From assembly GCA_002346425.1 (NCBI GenBank), contig DDZS01000069.1:1-41076 (forward strand): a DNA stretch of 41,076 bases, written 5' to 3'. The stretch is from Alphaproteobacteria bacterium UBA3002. Lineage in GTDB: Bacteria > Pseudomonadota > Alphaproteobacteria > Rickettsiales > UBA3002. Below the pieces are notes generated by a model. The model searched no databases and was not told where the DNA came from. It was given only the letters and a program-made list of their open reading frames with translations. Positions 1 through 8,990 of this stretch are shown here, in pieces; position 1 is the stretch's first letter, and each line of letters starts with the position of its first letter. The translations under genes were made by a program, and so were the position numbers.

Positions 1-1
1 C

Positions 2-2071
2 AGTGTCCATCAAGATGGATTCTCGCAAGAGCTGAACGACGCGTGGACCCGCCGCAACGGCTGGGACAGCATGTTTGTGAATGAGCTCTATATCAGCGTG
101 GTGATTGAGGCAGAGAATGCCGACATGCTGAAAAAAGAAAATATTCGCACCGGTCTCTGGGGTCCGAAAGACCGCAAACGGCGCATGGGCTATATCGAAG
201 CAAGCTACGAAGAATTGACGCAGACGACGCGGCAGATGCTACAAATTCTCCAGCCCTACGGCGCGCGCCAGCTCGGTTTGGTGGAACGTAACGGGGTTTA
301 TTACGGCGAACATCTAGAATTTTTGGAGAAGCTGATCAACCTGCATGAACGCCCGATGCCGGTCGATAAGGTCGATCTGTCGCAATATCTCACCTCGGGC
401 GAAATCACCTTTGCCTATAACGCGATGGAGGTGCGCTCTCTTGACGAAACGCGGCGTTTCGCGACGGTGATGACGGTCAAAGAATATAAAGAGGCGACGC
501 TGCCGATGATCGACGACATCTTGCATATGCCGATCGAATTTATCGTGACCCAGACGTTCAATTTCGTGCATGGCAAAGCGGCGCTCAATCAATATAAAGA
601 ACAGATTTCCTATCTCTATATCAGCGGCGACAAGGAATTGGCGCAGGGGAGCGAATTGCTGCAGATCGTCAAAAGCGATTCGGGTAGCAAAGCCGATTTC
701 GGTGAACAGCAAACCTCACTCTTCATCATCGCCGATTCGCTGGACGAGCTGGAGGAAAACACCAAACGTCTGCAACAGGCTTTCGCGTCCGTGGGTGTGA
801 TGACCATCCGCGAAGACTTAAAGTTTGAGGAATGTTATTGGGCGCAACTACCTGGGAATTTTGAATTTCTTAGCCGGTTGAATTACGTATCGACGAATCA
901 CATAGCCGGCTTCGCCAATATTCAAAACTACCCCGCGGGTAACGCGGCGGGCACCGAATGGGGGCCGCCGGTGAGTATTTTCCATACCGCCGCGGGCACG
1001 CCCTATTTCTACAATTACCATCATGATGGTATTGGGCATACCGCATTGGTCGGACCCTTTGGTTCCGGCAAAACCGTGCTGTTGCATTTCTTGTTGGGTC
1101 AGGGGCGCTCAACGCCCTATCGTCTGAGCTATCTCGACCTGACGGGTCGCAGCGCTGCCTTTATGCAAGCCATTGGTGGGCGGGTCATTGCGCCGGGGAA
1201 AGACGCGAAACTGAACCCATTTTCATTAAGCGATACAAAGGGTAACCGCGAATTTCTCGCGCTATGGATCGGTATGCTGATCGACCCAACCGGCGCGCAA
1301 ATCGGGCAGGGGCTGCTCGGTTTCTTAGGCGAAGTAGTGACGCAGCTTTACACCTTGCCGTTGGAACAGCGCAGTCTGGATAAAGTCGTGGAGATGTGCG
1401 TGCAGAAAGACCCGCAGCTGGGGCAATATCTGAATAGCTGGCGCACGGACCCACAGAAATCCGGCCTGTTTGCCGCGGGCAGTGAAGACACGCCGCTGAA
1501 TGATCCGTTAGTGGCGCTCGATTTAAGCGCGATTGCGGAAAATCCCGCTTTATTGGTGCCGGTCGCCAGTTACGCGCTGCACCGTCTGACCACGCAGTTG
1601 AAGGGCGACCCGACGGTGATTGTGCTCGACGAAGGCTGGCGCCTGCTCAACAACCCGGCATTTGCCCCGAGGGTGAAACCGTGGCTTGGCTATATCACCA
1701 GCAAAAACGGGTTGGTCTTCTTCACCACCGAACATCCCGAGGAAGTGTTGGATTACCCCTTCCACGAAGCGATCCGCAGCGGCATTCGCACGCAGTTTTT
1801 CATGCCGGATGAAACCGCAGGCCGCGTCTATCACGAAGCCTTTGGCCTGAATGGCGACGAGATCGATTACCTGCAGGCGATGCAACCCGAAAACCGGCAT
1901 TTCCTGATGAAACGCGCCGACGATACGGTGGTCACCGCACTCAACCTTTCCGGCATGCATAAGATGCTCGGCATTTTATCTGGCACCGCGCAAGACCCGC
2001 AGGCGCAGGTGGAAATGGATGAGGATGATTTCGGCGAAGAGGAAGAAGTCATGTGGGAGAATGAAGCCTGA
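2..2071 (+). CDS. virB4: VirB4 ATPase of type IV secretion system (5' end outside window)
   Basis: This is the VirB4/CagE-family ATPase that energises assembly of, and transport through, a VirB/D4 type IV secretion system at the inner membrane. The frame is open to the left edge, and residues before the first ATG (position 71) already read like VirB4 (WTRRNGWDSMFVNELYISVV), so the gene starts outside the window and position 71 is not the true start. The visible part is 689 aa; family members are about 800 aa. Walker A is GPFGSGKT (about window residue 352) and Walker B is VIVLDEGWRLL (about 539), both intact. The acidic C-terminus precedes a TGATG overlap with virB6, so the two are translationally coupled. 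Upstream virB3 or other genes are probably just outside. Confidence 0.95.
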   Translation, partial: SVHQDGFSQELNDAWTRRNGWDSMFVNELYISVVIEAENADMLKKENIRTGLWGPKDRKRRMGYIEASYEELTQTTRQMLQILQPYGARQLGLVERNGVYYGEHLEFLEKLINLHERPMPVDKVDLSQYLTSGEITFAYNAMEVRSLDETRRFATVMTVKEYKEATLPMIDDILHMPIEFIVTQTFNFVHGKAALNQYKEQISYLYISGDKELAQGSELLQIVKSDSGSKADFGEQQTSLFIIADSLDELEENTKRLQQAFASVGVMTIREDLKFEECYWAQLPGNFEFLSRLNYVSTNHIAGFANIQNYPAGNAAGTEWGPPVSIFHTAAGTPYFYNYHHDGIGHTALVGPFGSGKTVLLHFLLGQGRSTPYRLSYLDLTGRSAAFMQAIGGRVIAPGKDAKLNPFSLSDTKGNREFLALWIGMLIDPTGAQIGQGLLGFLGEVVTQLYTLPLEQRSLDKVVEMCVQKDPQLGQYLNSWRTDPQKSGLFAAGSEDTPLNDPLVALDLSAIAENPALLVPVASYALHRLTTQLKGDPTVIVLDEGWRLLNNPAFAPRVKPWLGYITSKNGLVFFTTEHPEEVLDYPFHEAIRSGIRTQFFMPDETAGRVYHEAFGLNGDEIDYLQAMQPENRHFLMKRADDTVVTALNLSGMHKMLGILSGTAQDPQAQVEMDEDDFGEEEEVMWENEA

Positions 2072-4056
2072 TGCGCCTTTGGCGACAGTTCTGCTTGATG
2101 CTGCTGATCTTCGGCGGCGCGTTGCTGTTTGCGCCGCAACCGGCCTCCGCCTTTGAATTGGCGCCCGCCTTTACCTGTAGCGGCGGGACCGCCAGCGGCA
2201 CCTTCCTGACCACGCAGGACTGCGCTGGCGAATTCGATGAAGAACGCATGTTCAGCTATTTCGTTTGCCAATATGAACAAATCCTCAACGAGTTACTCAG
2301 CGAGGTCTATTGCGCGATTCTCGATCAGTCGATTCCGGCGATTTCGGCAGCGTTGACGCTGCTGATATCCCTCGCCGCGGCGTCCTTCCTGATGGGGGTT
2401 AGCCCGTTCAACGCGAAAGAACTCATGGTGTTGGCCGCAAAATTTACGCTGGTCTTCGCCTTCGCGATGCAGGCGGATTACATGATCGGCATCGGCTATC
2501 AACTCTTCATGACTGGCTCGAAAGAGGGGATTGTCTACGTGCTGCAATACCTTTTCGAAAGCGGCTATACCTATGAGACTGGCGAAGGGTCGAGCGTCAC
2601 CGTGACCATCTCAACGATCAGCGACGTCTATCATATTTTCGACCAGTTCATCACCAATATCATCACCGATTCCACCAAAGGCCAGATGGACGACGGCAGC
2701 GAATGTAAAAACGCGCTGCTGATGCTGATCTTCGTCGTATCCGCCGCGGTGCCGCCCTTAGCGATCATTGCGATTTACTTCGTAGTGCGCGTGGTGTGGA
2801 TGATCTTGCGGGCAATTTTCGGTTATTGTCAGGGGATTCTCGGCGTGACCTTCCTCGTCACCTTAGCGCCGATCTATGTCAGTTTTGCCCTGTTCCGCGC
2901 AACGCGACCCATGTTCGACAAATGGGTGCAATATCTGATTTCCTTCAGCTTTCAGATGGTGATCGTCTTCGGCTTCTTAGGCTTCATGTTCAACAGTTTC
3001 GATAAAATGGGTGAGTCACTGTCGGATTACACCAAACTGGTCAAACCGCTGAAAGCCGAACAAGCCCGCCGCCCGTCGATCTTCAACGCGGTCGATACTT
3101 GCGGCATCTGCGAGATTCAGCATAACGGGGCCGATAAAGCACCGACGTGTAAAAGCGACAAAGTGATGCCGCTGACCTCGCTGGTGCGCGATGAAGAAGT
3201 CTTGAAAGTTGCGAGTTATAAGATTGTCGCGCTGGTCATTCTGTTCATGATCTTCGACATGCTGCTTTCTTTCGTACCCTCAATGGCAGCCTATCTGGCC
3301 GGGTCGAAACACGCGGCGACGCTGGGCGGCGGCAGTCTGGCCCCCGGCAGTCATTTCCAGGACAATGTGGCAATGCCGGGCAGTCAGGCGGTGGCCAGCA
3401 CCTTCCAGTCCGCCGGACAGGAATTCATTCGCTCCGGCAGTACGCCTGAGGGTATCGTCAACGGCTTCGTCGGCGCAATCAAAGGCAGTGACGGGAAAGG
3501 CGGCCTGATGGGCAGCGGTGGCGTGGTCGATCATATGATTCGCTCTATCGGCAATCCGGGCGATCCGTTCCGTTTGGAACGTGAAGGCTCTACCAGTGAC
3601 GCGGCTTCCGGCTTCTTCGATGCGGCCTTCGCCGTGACTGGTGCCGGTGCAGCCGCCGGGCATTTCTTAGGCAAAGGCGGTGGCGGTGGCCACGGCGCAA
3701 CAGGCAGCGGTACTCGTCATGCTTCCGGCGGCGGTGGTGGTGGCGGCCATGGTGGCGGTGGCACTGGCGGTCCGTCTTACGATGAGATGGTCGATCAGGA
3801 AGCGGCCAACGCGCAAGCACGTCAGGAAGCGCGTCAGCAACTGGCCAATATGTCGCGCCTGTCCGAAGGCAGTAAAAACCAGATCATGCGCCAATGGAGC
3901 GATAAAAGCGTCACTCAGGTACAACAATTGGCCGCACAGCTGCATAACGCGCTGGGCGCTGCCAATTCACGCGAAGAACTCTCCGGCATGATTCAGGGGC
4001 TAGACCTCAGCGACGATGCCGAACGCGACATCATGGACGATTACTTCCCGCGTTAA
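2071..4056 (+). CDS. virB6: VirB6/TrbL-family inner-membrane channel protein
   Basis: This is a polytopic inner-membrane component of the type IV secretion channel. A signal-like segment at residues 1-27 (ending PASA) is followed by a Cys-containing periplasmic stretch, then several hydrophobic helices, including a cluster at about residues 215-320 typical of the TrbL/VirB6 core, and another near residue 395. The C-terminal 270 residues are hydrophilic, with a Gly/His-rich tract at about 531-566 and an Ala/Gln-rich tail. At 661 aa it is longer than Agrobacterium VirB6 (about 295 aa), as are the extended VirB6 proteins of Rickettsiales. The start ATG overlaps the virB4 stop by one base. The identification rests on membrane pattern and operon position more than on sharp motifs. 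Confidence 0.85.
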   Translation: MRLWRQFCLMLLIFGGALLFAPQPASAFELAPAFTCSGGTASGTFLTTQDCAGEFDEERMFSYFVCQYEQILNELLSEVYCAILDQSIPAISAALTLLISLAAASFLMGVSPFNAKELMVLAAKFTLVFAFAMQADYMIGIGYQLFMTGSKEGIVYVLQYLFESGYTYETGEGSSVTVTISTISDVYHIFDQFITNIITDSTKGQMDDGSECKNALLMLIFVVSAAVPPLAIIAIYFVVRVVWMILRAIFGYCQGILGVTFLVTLAPIYVSFALFRATRPMFDKWVQYLISFSFQMVIVFGFLGFMFNSFDKMGESLSDYTKLVKPLKAEQARRPSIFNAVDTCGICEIQHNGADKAPTCKSDKVMPLTSLVRDEEVLKVASYKIVALVILFMIFDMLLSFVPSMAAYLAGSKHAATLGGGSLAPGSHFQDNVAMPGSQAVASTFQSAGQEFIRSGSTPEGIVNGFVGAIKGSDGKGGLMGSGGVVDHMIRSIGNPGDPFRLEREGSTSDAASGFFDAAFAVTGAGAAAGHFLGKGGGGGHGATGSGTRHASGGGGGGGHGGGGTGGPSYDEMVDQEAANAQARQEARQQLANMSRLSEGSKNQIMRQWSDKSVTQVQQLAAQLHNALGAANSREELSGMIQGLDLSDDAERDIMDDYFPR

Positions 4057-4084
4057 CCTCTGCTTAACTCTTAGGTGCTAGAAT
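4053..4084 (+). promoter_or_regulatory. CtrA-like site and -10 box before pilin 1
   Basis: TTAA (4053-4056), 7 nt, TTAA (4064-4067), then 11 nt, then TAGAAT (4079-4084). The first TTAA contains the virB6 stop codon. The spacing matches the other pilin promoters here. It would place the RNA start near 4091, about 15 nt before the ATG, and an AAAGGA ribosome site lies between. Confidence 0.65.
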
Positions 4085-4105
4085 TTACGCTGAAAGGAAA
4101 AAAAT

Positions 4106-4864
4106 ATGCGTCACGCGTTTAGTTTGGTGGAATTATCGATTGTGCTCGTCATTCTTGGGCTATTGACCGGCGGCATTCTGACCGGACAGTCGCTGATCCG
4201 CGCGGCGGAGCTACGCAGTGTGGTGACGGAATTTCAGAAATACCAAACCGCAGCCCGCACCTTTCAGCAAAAATACTTCGCACTTCCCGGCGATATGCGC
4301 AATGCGACTGACTTCTGGGGCAGTATGACCAATTGCGGCGCCGCCTCGCCCAGCGGTACAGGTACGCAAACCTGTAACGGCGATGGTAACGGACAGATAG
4401 AAGGCGGAAGTGTCGCCGGCAGAACAAGTGAGGCGCTTAGTGTCTGGCCGCATCTGGTGAATGCCGGATTGATCGAAGGGACGTATACCGGCATTGCCCT
4501 GACTTCGAGCAGTTTAACGCAAGCCGGCGTCAATATTCCTCAATCAAAATTATCACAGGGCGGATGGGGATTAAGCTATTTTGATTTCTCAAGTGGTGAT
4601 GGCAATAATTTTGCGTATAATTATCGCAACCATTTCGGTTTTGGGGCGCAGGGGACCGGTAACTCGCTGGCGCGCATCATGGCGCCTTCTGAGCTCTGGG
4701 GCATCGACACTAAAATCGATGATGGAAAACCCGGCATGGGTAAGGTGATTGCGGTATATTATGGCACCTGTACCACGGCCGCGAATCAGACCGATTTTGC
4801 CGCAAGTTATAAACTGACCGATGAAAGCATCGCCTGCGGCATCCGGTTTAAAGATATCTTTTAG
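4106..4864 (+). CDS. Type IV pilin-like protein 1 (between virB6 and virB8)
   Basis: This 252-aa prepilin-like protein has a very short leader (MRHA) before a class III cleavage context FSLVE, with the invariant Glu at mature position 5, and a hydrophobic N-terminal helix to about residue 28. It has the family segments LPGDM-FWG, a Cys-bounded loop (CGAASPSG...TC) followed by NGDGNGQI, the variant VWPHLVNAGLIEG (most paralogs have FWQHL), DTKIDDGKPGMG, and a C-terminal Cys pair. It is the only pilin gene within the virB run and takes the place where virB7 usually lies. Start choice: ATG with AAAGGA 9 nt upstream. The central loop is closest to the genes at 16757 and 29182. Fibre subunit function is inferred from the prepilin segment alone. 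Confidence 0.9.
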   Translation: MRHAFSLVELSIVLVILGLLTGGILTGQSLIRAAELRSVVTEFQKYQTAARTFQQKYFALPGDMRNATDFWGSMTNCGAASPSGTGTQTCNGDGNGQIEGGSVAGRTSEALSVWPHLVNAGLIEGTYTGIALTSSSLTQAGVNIPQSKLSQGGWGLSYFDFSSGDGNNFAYNYRNHFGFGAQGTGNSLARIMAPSELWGIDTKIDDGKPGMGKVIAVYYGTCTTAANQTDFAASYKLTDESIACGIRFKDIF

Positions 4865-5028
4865 CTAAAGGCCGGTTCCTTAACCGGACCGGATATTTTT
4901 CCGTTTCCTTTCAAACTGCTATCCGCTACTGCTGAATTACCTGTGGAAGGCTGCGGGCTGCGGCTTGCTTTCAGCGCCGCTAGCGGGCAGGTATAGGTGG
5001 CTCGAAGCACGCAGGCTAGGGAGAAGCT
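4865..5028 (+). other. Gap before virB8 with small stem-loop
   Basis: This 164-nt gap begins with a stem-loop, CCGGTT-CCTT-AACCGG (4872-4887), followed by a short T-rich stretch (TATTTTT). It could end or attenuate transcription from pilin 1. I looked for a small lipoprotein gene (virB7) here on the + strand and found no start codon followed by a lipobox. Confidence 0.4.
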
Positions 5029-5724
5029 TTGTTTAAAAAACAACAAGATAAAGGCGAAAGCAACACCAGAAGCTGGTACAAGGACAAATATGAATTTGTC
5101 CGGACCCAGCGTGATTTGTTCGCGCTGATTACACTGGTATCGCTGATTTGTTCGGCAGCGGCGGTGGCGGCCGTCATGTGGCTAACGCCCTATAAATCCG
5201 TCGAGCCGTATCTGATTCAGATCGACCAGACCTCCGGCATTGTACAGCGGGTTGACCCGGTCACGCGGGATCAATATACCGCGAATGACGCGATCGACCG
5301 TTATTTCATCGCCGCCTATGTGCGCGCCCGCGAAAGCTATATGCCCGCCACCCTGCGCCAGCAATATGACATGGTGCGCGTGATGAGCACCAAGGAAATT
5401 TTCTCGCAATACCGCCGCGCGATCAGCGAATCGAATCCGGATTCGCCGCTGGCTTCGATCGGCAATGCCGGTCAGCGCGATCTGCAGTTTAAAAATATCA
5501 GTTTCATCTCGCGCAATAACGATTCGTTCCGCGCTGAAAAAGTCGCGCAAGCGCGCATTCAGATGACCGACACCTTTAAAAAGGGCCGCATTGTGCGGAC
5601 CTATCACTCGATTGTGACCATGACTTTCCAATATGCCAACCTGACCCTCAACCCGGAGGAACGCTATATGAACCCGATCGGTTTTCTGGTGACCAATTAT
5701 AAAATCGACCGGGAGGTGGTGTAA
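5029..5724 (+). CDS. virB8: VirB8 periplasmic assembly factor
   Basis: This bitopic VirB8 protein nucleates the secretion channel between VirB6 and VirB9/VirB10. The 231-aa product has a cytoplasmic N-terminus, one transmembrane helix at about residues 24-46, and a periplasmic domain that opens with the family-typical PYKSVEPYLIQIDQTSGIV. It ends in a strand-rich segment (RTYHSIVTMTFQYANLTLN-EERYMNPIGF) characteristic of VirB8. It starts at TTG: the run AGGGAG at 5017-5022 lies 6 nt upstream and no ATG lies closer. It is followed one base later by virB9, whose ribosome site GGGAGGTGG lies inside the end of virB8. Confidence 0.95.
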   Translation: MFKKQQDKGESNTRSWYKDKYEFVRTQRDLFALITLVSLICSAAAVAAVMWLTPYKSVEPYLIQIDQTSGIVQRVDPVTRDQYTANDAIDRYFIAAYVRARESYMPATLRQQYDMVRVMSTKEIFSQYRRAISESNPDSPLASIGNAGQRDLQFKNISFISRNNDSFRAEKVAQARIQMTDTFKKGRIVRTYHSIVTMTFQYANLTLNPEERYMNPIGFLVTNYKIDREVV

Positions 5725-5725
5725 C

Positions 5726-6667
5726 ATGCGATTACTCTTATGTTGCGCGGTCGTCGCGCTTTGGGCGGTCGGTGCCGCGGCGCAGACGGGCACGCCCGTC
5801 GTTAGCGACAGCCGCATCAAGACCTTTGTCTATAACGAAAACGACGTCTACAGCCTGCTGACGCATTACGGCTATCAGTCGAATGTCGAATTCGCCAAGG
5901 ATGAGCGGGTGAAGACCGTCTCCGTCGGTGACCGCGTGGGCTGGCAGATTATTCCGGCTGGGCGTCGCCTGTTCATCAAAGCGATGGAAGAAAACGCGCA
6001 TACGAATATGACCGTTGTCACCAATGAACGCGCCTATCAGTTTGACCTGAAAAGTTCAGGCCGTCAGCCGCTACAGCCGGATGAGGAGCTGGTGTATGTC
6101 GTGCGCTTCTTTTATCCTGAAGCCGAAGACACGCAACCCATGCCGCCGGTTTATAGCGACCAGAGCGCGATGGGCGGCATGATGCAGCAGCCGAGCCAGC
6201 CGATGCAGCAAGCGCCGATGCAGCAGCAAATGATGATGGAACCGGCCATGCAGCAACCCATGATGCCGCAGCAAGCACCGATGATGGAGCAAGGGTTAGG
6301 CCCTGAGGGGACTGGCCTGAAGCAACCGATGCCGTCTGCCCCCGTCATGCCAGTGGTCAGCGAATCGCAAGCCGCAATGGGCACGCCGCAAGCGGTCAAT
6401 TACCTCTATACGTTTGAAGGGCATGACGCGTTGGCGCCGGTCAAGATTTACGATAATGGCCGCGATACAACGCTGGAATTCGCGCAACCGGTTAGCGGCG
6501 TGAGTGCGCTCTATCTGACACCAGCCAATGAATGGCAGCCGGTCGCGGTGCAACAAACCGATGCGATGGCAGTGCAGGTTCCCGTTGTGGCGCCGCAAAT
6601 CATTTTCGATGCGCCGCCGCATCGCATCACCGTCTTTAACGAAGCGATGGCACAGGGGGCGCAATGA
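5726..6667 (+). CDS. virB9: VirB9 outer-membrane-complex protein
   Basis: This VirB9/CagX-family protein forms the periplasmic and outer-membrane ring with VirB7 and VirB10. A signal peptide covers residues 1-20 (cleavage near GAAAQ). An N-terminal beta domain follows (SDSRIKTFVYNENDVY, then FAKDERVKTVSVGD), and the C-terminal domain has VKIYDNGRDTTLEF and APQIIFDAPPHRITVFNE, all typical of the family. Between the domains, about residues 138-195, is an unusual linker of Met, Gln and Pro. It makes the protein 313 aa, a little longer than common VirB9. The stop overlaps the virB10 start (ATGA). Confidence 0.95.
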   Translation: MRLLLCCAVVALWAVGAAAQTGTPVVSDSRIKTFVYNENDVYSLLTHYGYQSNVEFAKDERVKTVSVGDRVGWQIIPAGRRLFIKAMEENAHTNMTVVTNERAYQFDLKSSGRQPLQPDEELVYVVRFFYPEAEDTQPMPPVYSDQSAMGGMMQQPSQPMQQAPMQQQMMMEPAMQQPMMPQQAPMMEQGLGPEGTGLKQPMPSAPVMPVVSESQAAMGTPQAVNYLYTFEGHDALAPVKIYDNGRDTTLEFAQPVSGVSALYLTPANEWQPVAVQQTDAMAVQVPVVAPQIIFDAPPHRITVFNEAMAQGAQ

Positions 6668-7926
6668 GCGAAGACGATAAACCTTCGGCACCACCACCAC
6701 CTCCACCGCCGCCGCCTCCACCCCCACCCCCTCCGCCACCGCCCCCACCGGGTAGTAGTGATGCGGAATATGACGACCCGTTTGCGCGTCCCGTCGAGGA
6801 TACGGGCAATAAAGGCCAAATGGACCGTGGTCGCCCTTCCGTGGCCGCGTCACCCGGCCGCGTCTTCCTGATTTTCGGGGGATTGCTCGCGCTGATTACC
6901 TTTGTGATTTTTCAGCTCTTCGTGTTTGAAAGCAAACCGGAGCCAAAAGTAAGCAACAACCCGGTCGACATCACGCCATCGAATGATGTGACCGCACCCC
7001 TTGGCGAATTTGAACCACCACCCCCGCCACCCATTCCCGATGGGGGAGGCTTCGACCCGGCCGATAGCGGAATCACCGCGCCGCCGCTCGACATTCCCGA
7101 AGATGGTCCGACCAATGAATTACTGCGCGAGCGGTTGCGTTCCGACATGCTGATCACCAATGGTGGCGGCTTGCTCGGCGGCCTGGGGGGAAGCGATGAA
7201 TTCGAAGACCCCGCGGATGATCCGAATCTGGCTTTCGCGCGCCGCACCTATCGTTCGACGACCGATGCAGAAAAAGTCGCCGCGACCCATATTGGCGATC
7301 TCTATCGCACCATCGCGCAGGGCAAGGTCATCGATGCGGTGTTAGAGACCGCGATCAATACCGATTTACCGGGTGAGATTCGCGCGATTGTGTCACGCGA
7401 TATTTTCCCCGAAGCCGGGCGTACAAAACTCATTCCCAAAGGCTCGCGTTTGCTGGGGACCTATAACTCCTCGCTGATTTATGGGCAGAAACGCGTCTAC
7501 GTCGTGTGGACGCGCGTTATCCGCCCAGATGGCATCGATGTCGCGCTGGATTCGCCGCTGATCGACCAGATCGGGCAGGCGGGCGTTGCGGGCAATGTCG
7601 ATACCAAATTTGGCGAATTGCTGACGCGTGCGGCACTCACCAGCTCGATTGCGATTACCGTAGCGGTGGCCGCGAATGAATTGGCGGGCGATAATGTCGA
7701 ACAGCGCACCAGCGATAATGGCGAAACGGTTACCACCGGCGATGCGGCGAGCCTTGCCATCGTTGATGCGACCGAACAATTCGGTAGCGTGATGCAAGGC
7801 TTCTTACGCCGTTACATCAACGTGTCGCCGACCATCATCGTCGATCAGGGTACGCCGGTGAAAGTCTTCGTGCAGCAGGATCTGATCTTCCCGCCGGAAC
7901 TGACCGGGCGGCAAATCCTGCCATGA
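6664..7926 (+). CDS. virB10: VirB10 energy-sensing scaffold protein
   Basis: This VirB10/TrbI-family protein spans from inner membrane to outer-membrane complex. After nine residues there is an uninterrupted run of 20 prolines (residues 10-29) in the cytoplasmic tail, then one transmembrane helix at about 67-88, a second Pro-rich stretch in the periplasm (about 119-126), and the C-terminal beta-barrel domain (about 220-415) with IKGT-like LIPKGSRLLGTYNS, RVYVVWTRVIRPDG and the end TPVKVFVQQDLIFP. Length is 420 aa. It overlaps both virB9 and virB11 by four bases. The poly-Pro codons mix CCA, CCG, CCC and CCT, so the tract is not a simple nucleotide repeat. Confidence 0.95.
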   Translation: MSEDDKPSAPPPPPPPPPPPPPPPPPPPPGSSDAEYDDPFARPVEDTGNKGQMDRGRPSVAASPGRVFLIFGGLLALITFVIFQLFVFESKPEPKVSNNPVDITPSNDVTAPLGEFEPPPPPPIPDGGGFDPADSGITAPPLDIPEDGPTNELLRERLRSDMLITNGGGLLGGLGGSDEFEDPADDPNLAFARRTYRSTTDAEKVAATHIGDLYRTIAQGKVIDAVLETAINTDLPGEIRAIVSRDIFPEAGRTKLIPKGSRLLGTYNSSLIYGQKRVYVVWTRVIRPDGIDVALDSPLIDQIGQAGVAGNVDTKFGELLTRAALTSSIAITVAVAANELAGDNVEQRTSDNGETVTTGDAASLAIVDATEQFGSVMQGFLRRYINVSPTIIVDQGTPVKVFVQQDLIFPPELTGRQILP

Positions 7927-8954
7927 CGGATGCGAATGACATCACCCGCGGGGAGATGGAGCGCGCGCGGCTTGTTGCGCTCAACACCTTCCTCGGGCCG
8001 CTGAAGCATTATTTCGAAGAAGAAGGCATCGCCGAGATTTCGATCAACCGGCCGGGCGAAATCTGGATCGAGAAATTCGGGGATATGGAACGCCACGAGA
8101 TGCCCGAATTTACCTATGAGCATCTGAAATCGATGGGCCACCTGATCGCGCAATCGACCAACCAGATGATCTCGGAAGAAAAGCCGCTGCTCGCCGCGAC
8201 GCTGCCGGATGGCTATCGCGTGCAGGTCGTCTTTCCGCCCGCCGCCGAACCGCGCATCGTCGGCATGTCGATTCGTAAGCAGACGGTCCTTAATCTCGAC
8301 CTTGCGCAATATGAAGCGATCGGTGCGTTTGAATCGACCGTCGTGCGTCAGGAAGTCGATCCGCATGATGTCGAACTACGCGCGCTGCTCGATCAAGGGG
8401 CGATCCGCGAATTCATTTCCAAGGCGATTATTTACAAGAAAAACATCATCGTTTCCGGGGGTACCTCGACCGGTAAAACCACCTTCCTCAATGCGGCGCT
8501 GAAAGAAATTCCGGCCAATGAGCGCGTGCTGTCGGTGGAAGATGCGCGCGAATTGAATCTGGAGCATCTGCCCAACCGCCTGCATATGATCGCCAGCCGC
8601 GGGAATCAGGGCCGCGCGCAAGTCACCACGCAAGACCTGATCGAAGCCTGCCTGCGCCTGCGTCCCGACCGTATCATCGTCGGCGAATTACGCGGCACCG
8701 AAGCCTTCAGTTATCTGCGTGCCATCAACACCGGCCACCCCGGTTCGGTGACCACGCTGCACGCCAACTCCCCCGCACTCGCCGTCGAGCAATTGATCCT
8801 TATGATCATGCAATCGAATCTGGGTTTGAAACGCGAAGAAATCAAAGAATATGTCGCAACAATCGTCAACGTCATCATCCAGCTCAAACGCGGCCCCAAA
8901 GGCAAACGCTACGTTTCAGAAGTCTACTTCCGCGAAAATATTTTGGATGTGTGA
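7923..8954 (+). CDS. virB11: VirB11 hexameric traffic ATPase
   Basis: This is the VirB11/GspE-superfamily ATPase that drives pilus biogenesis and substrate transfer at the cytoplasmic side. It is 343 aa, normal for the family. The N-terminal domain has EEGIAEISINRPGEIW. The C-terminal RecA-like domain has Walker A GGTSTGKTT (about residue 178), an Asp box in LSVEDARELNL, Walker B RIIVGELRG (about 253) and the His box NTGHPGSVTTLHANS (about 268). The ATG lies in an ATGA overlap with virB10. It is the last gene of the virB run; convergent pilin genes begin 36 nt downstream. A weak GGTTA/TAACC stem lies at 8962-8984 between them. Confidence 0.97.
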   Translation: MTDANDITRGEMERARLVALNTFLGPLKHYFEEEGIAEISINRPGEIWIEKFGDMERHEMPEFTYEHLKSMGHLIAQSTNQMISEEKPLLAATLPDGYRVQVVFPPAAEPRIVGMSIRKQTVLNLDLAQYEAIGAFESTVVRQEVDPHDVELRALLDQGAIREFISKAIIYKKNIIVSGGTSTGKTTFLNAALKEIPANERVLSVEDARELNLEHLPNRLHMIASRGNQGRAQVTTQDLIEACLRLRPDRIIVGELRGTEAFSYLRAINTGHPGSVTTLHANSPALAVEQLILMIMQSNLGLKREEIKEYVATIVNVIIQLKRGPKGKRYVSEVYFRENILDV

Positions 8955-8990
8955 GGGGTAGGGTTAAAGCTTCTTGGCGTAACCGTTCAA

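Noticed and set aside
3667..3945. Several antisense frames opposite the Gly/His-rich tail of virB6
   Set aside because: They arise from the GC-rich GGN codons read in reverse and have no ribosome sites or recognisable domains.
4861..5046. Short - strand frame of 61 aa opposite the virB6-virB8 gap, considered as a VirB7-like lipoprotein
   Set aside because: It is antisense to the operon, overlaps the virB8 start, and lacks a proper signal peptide with lipobox.
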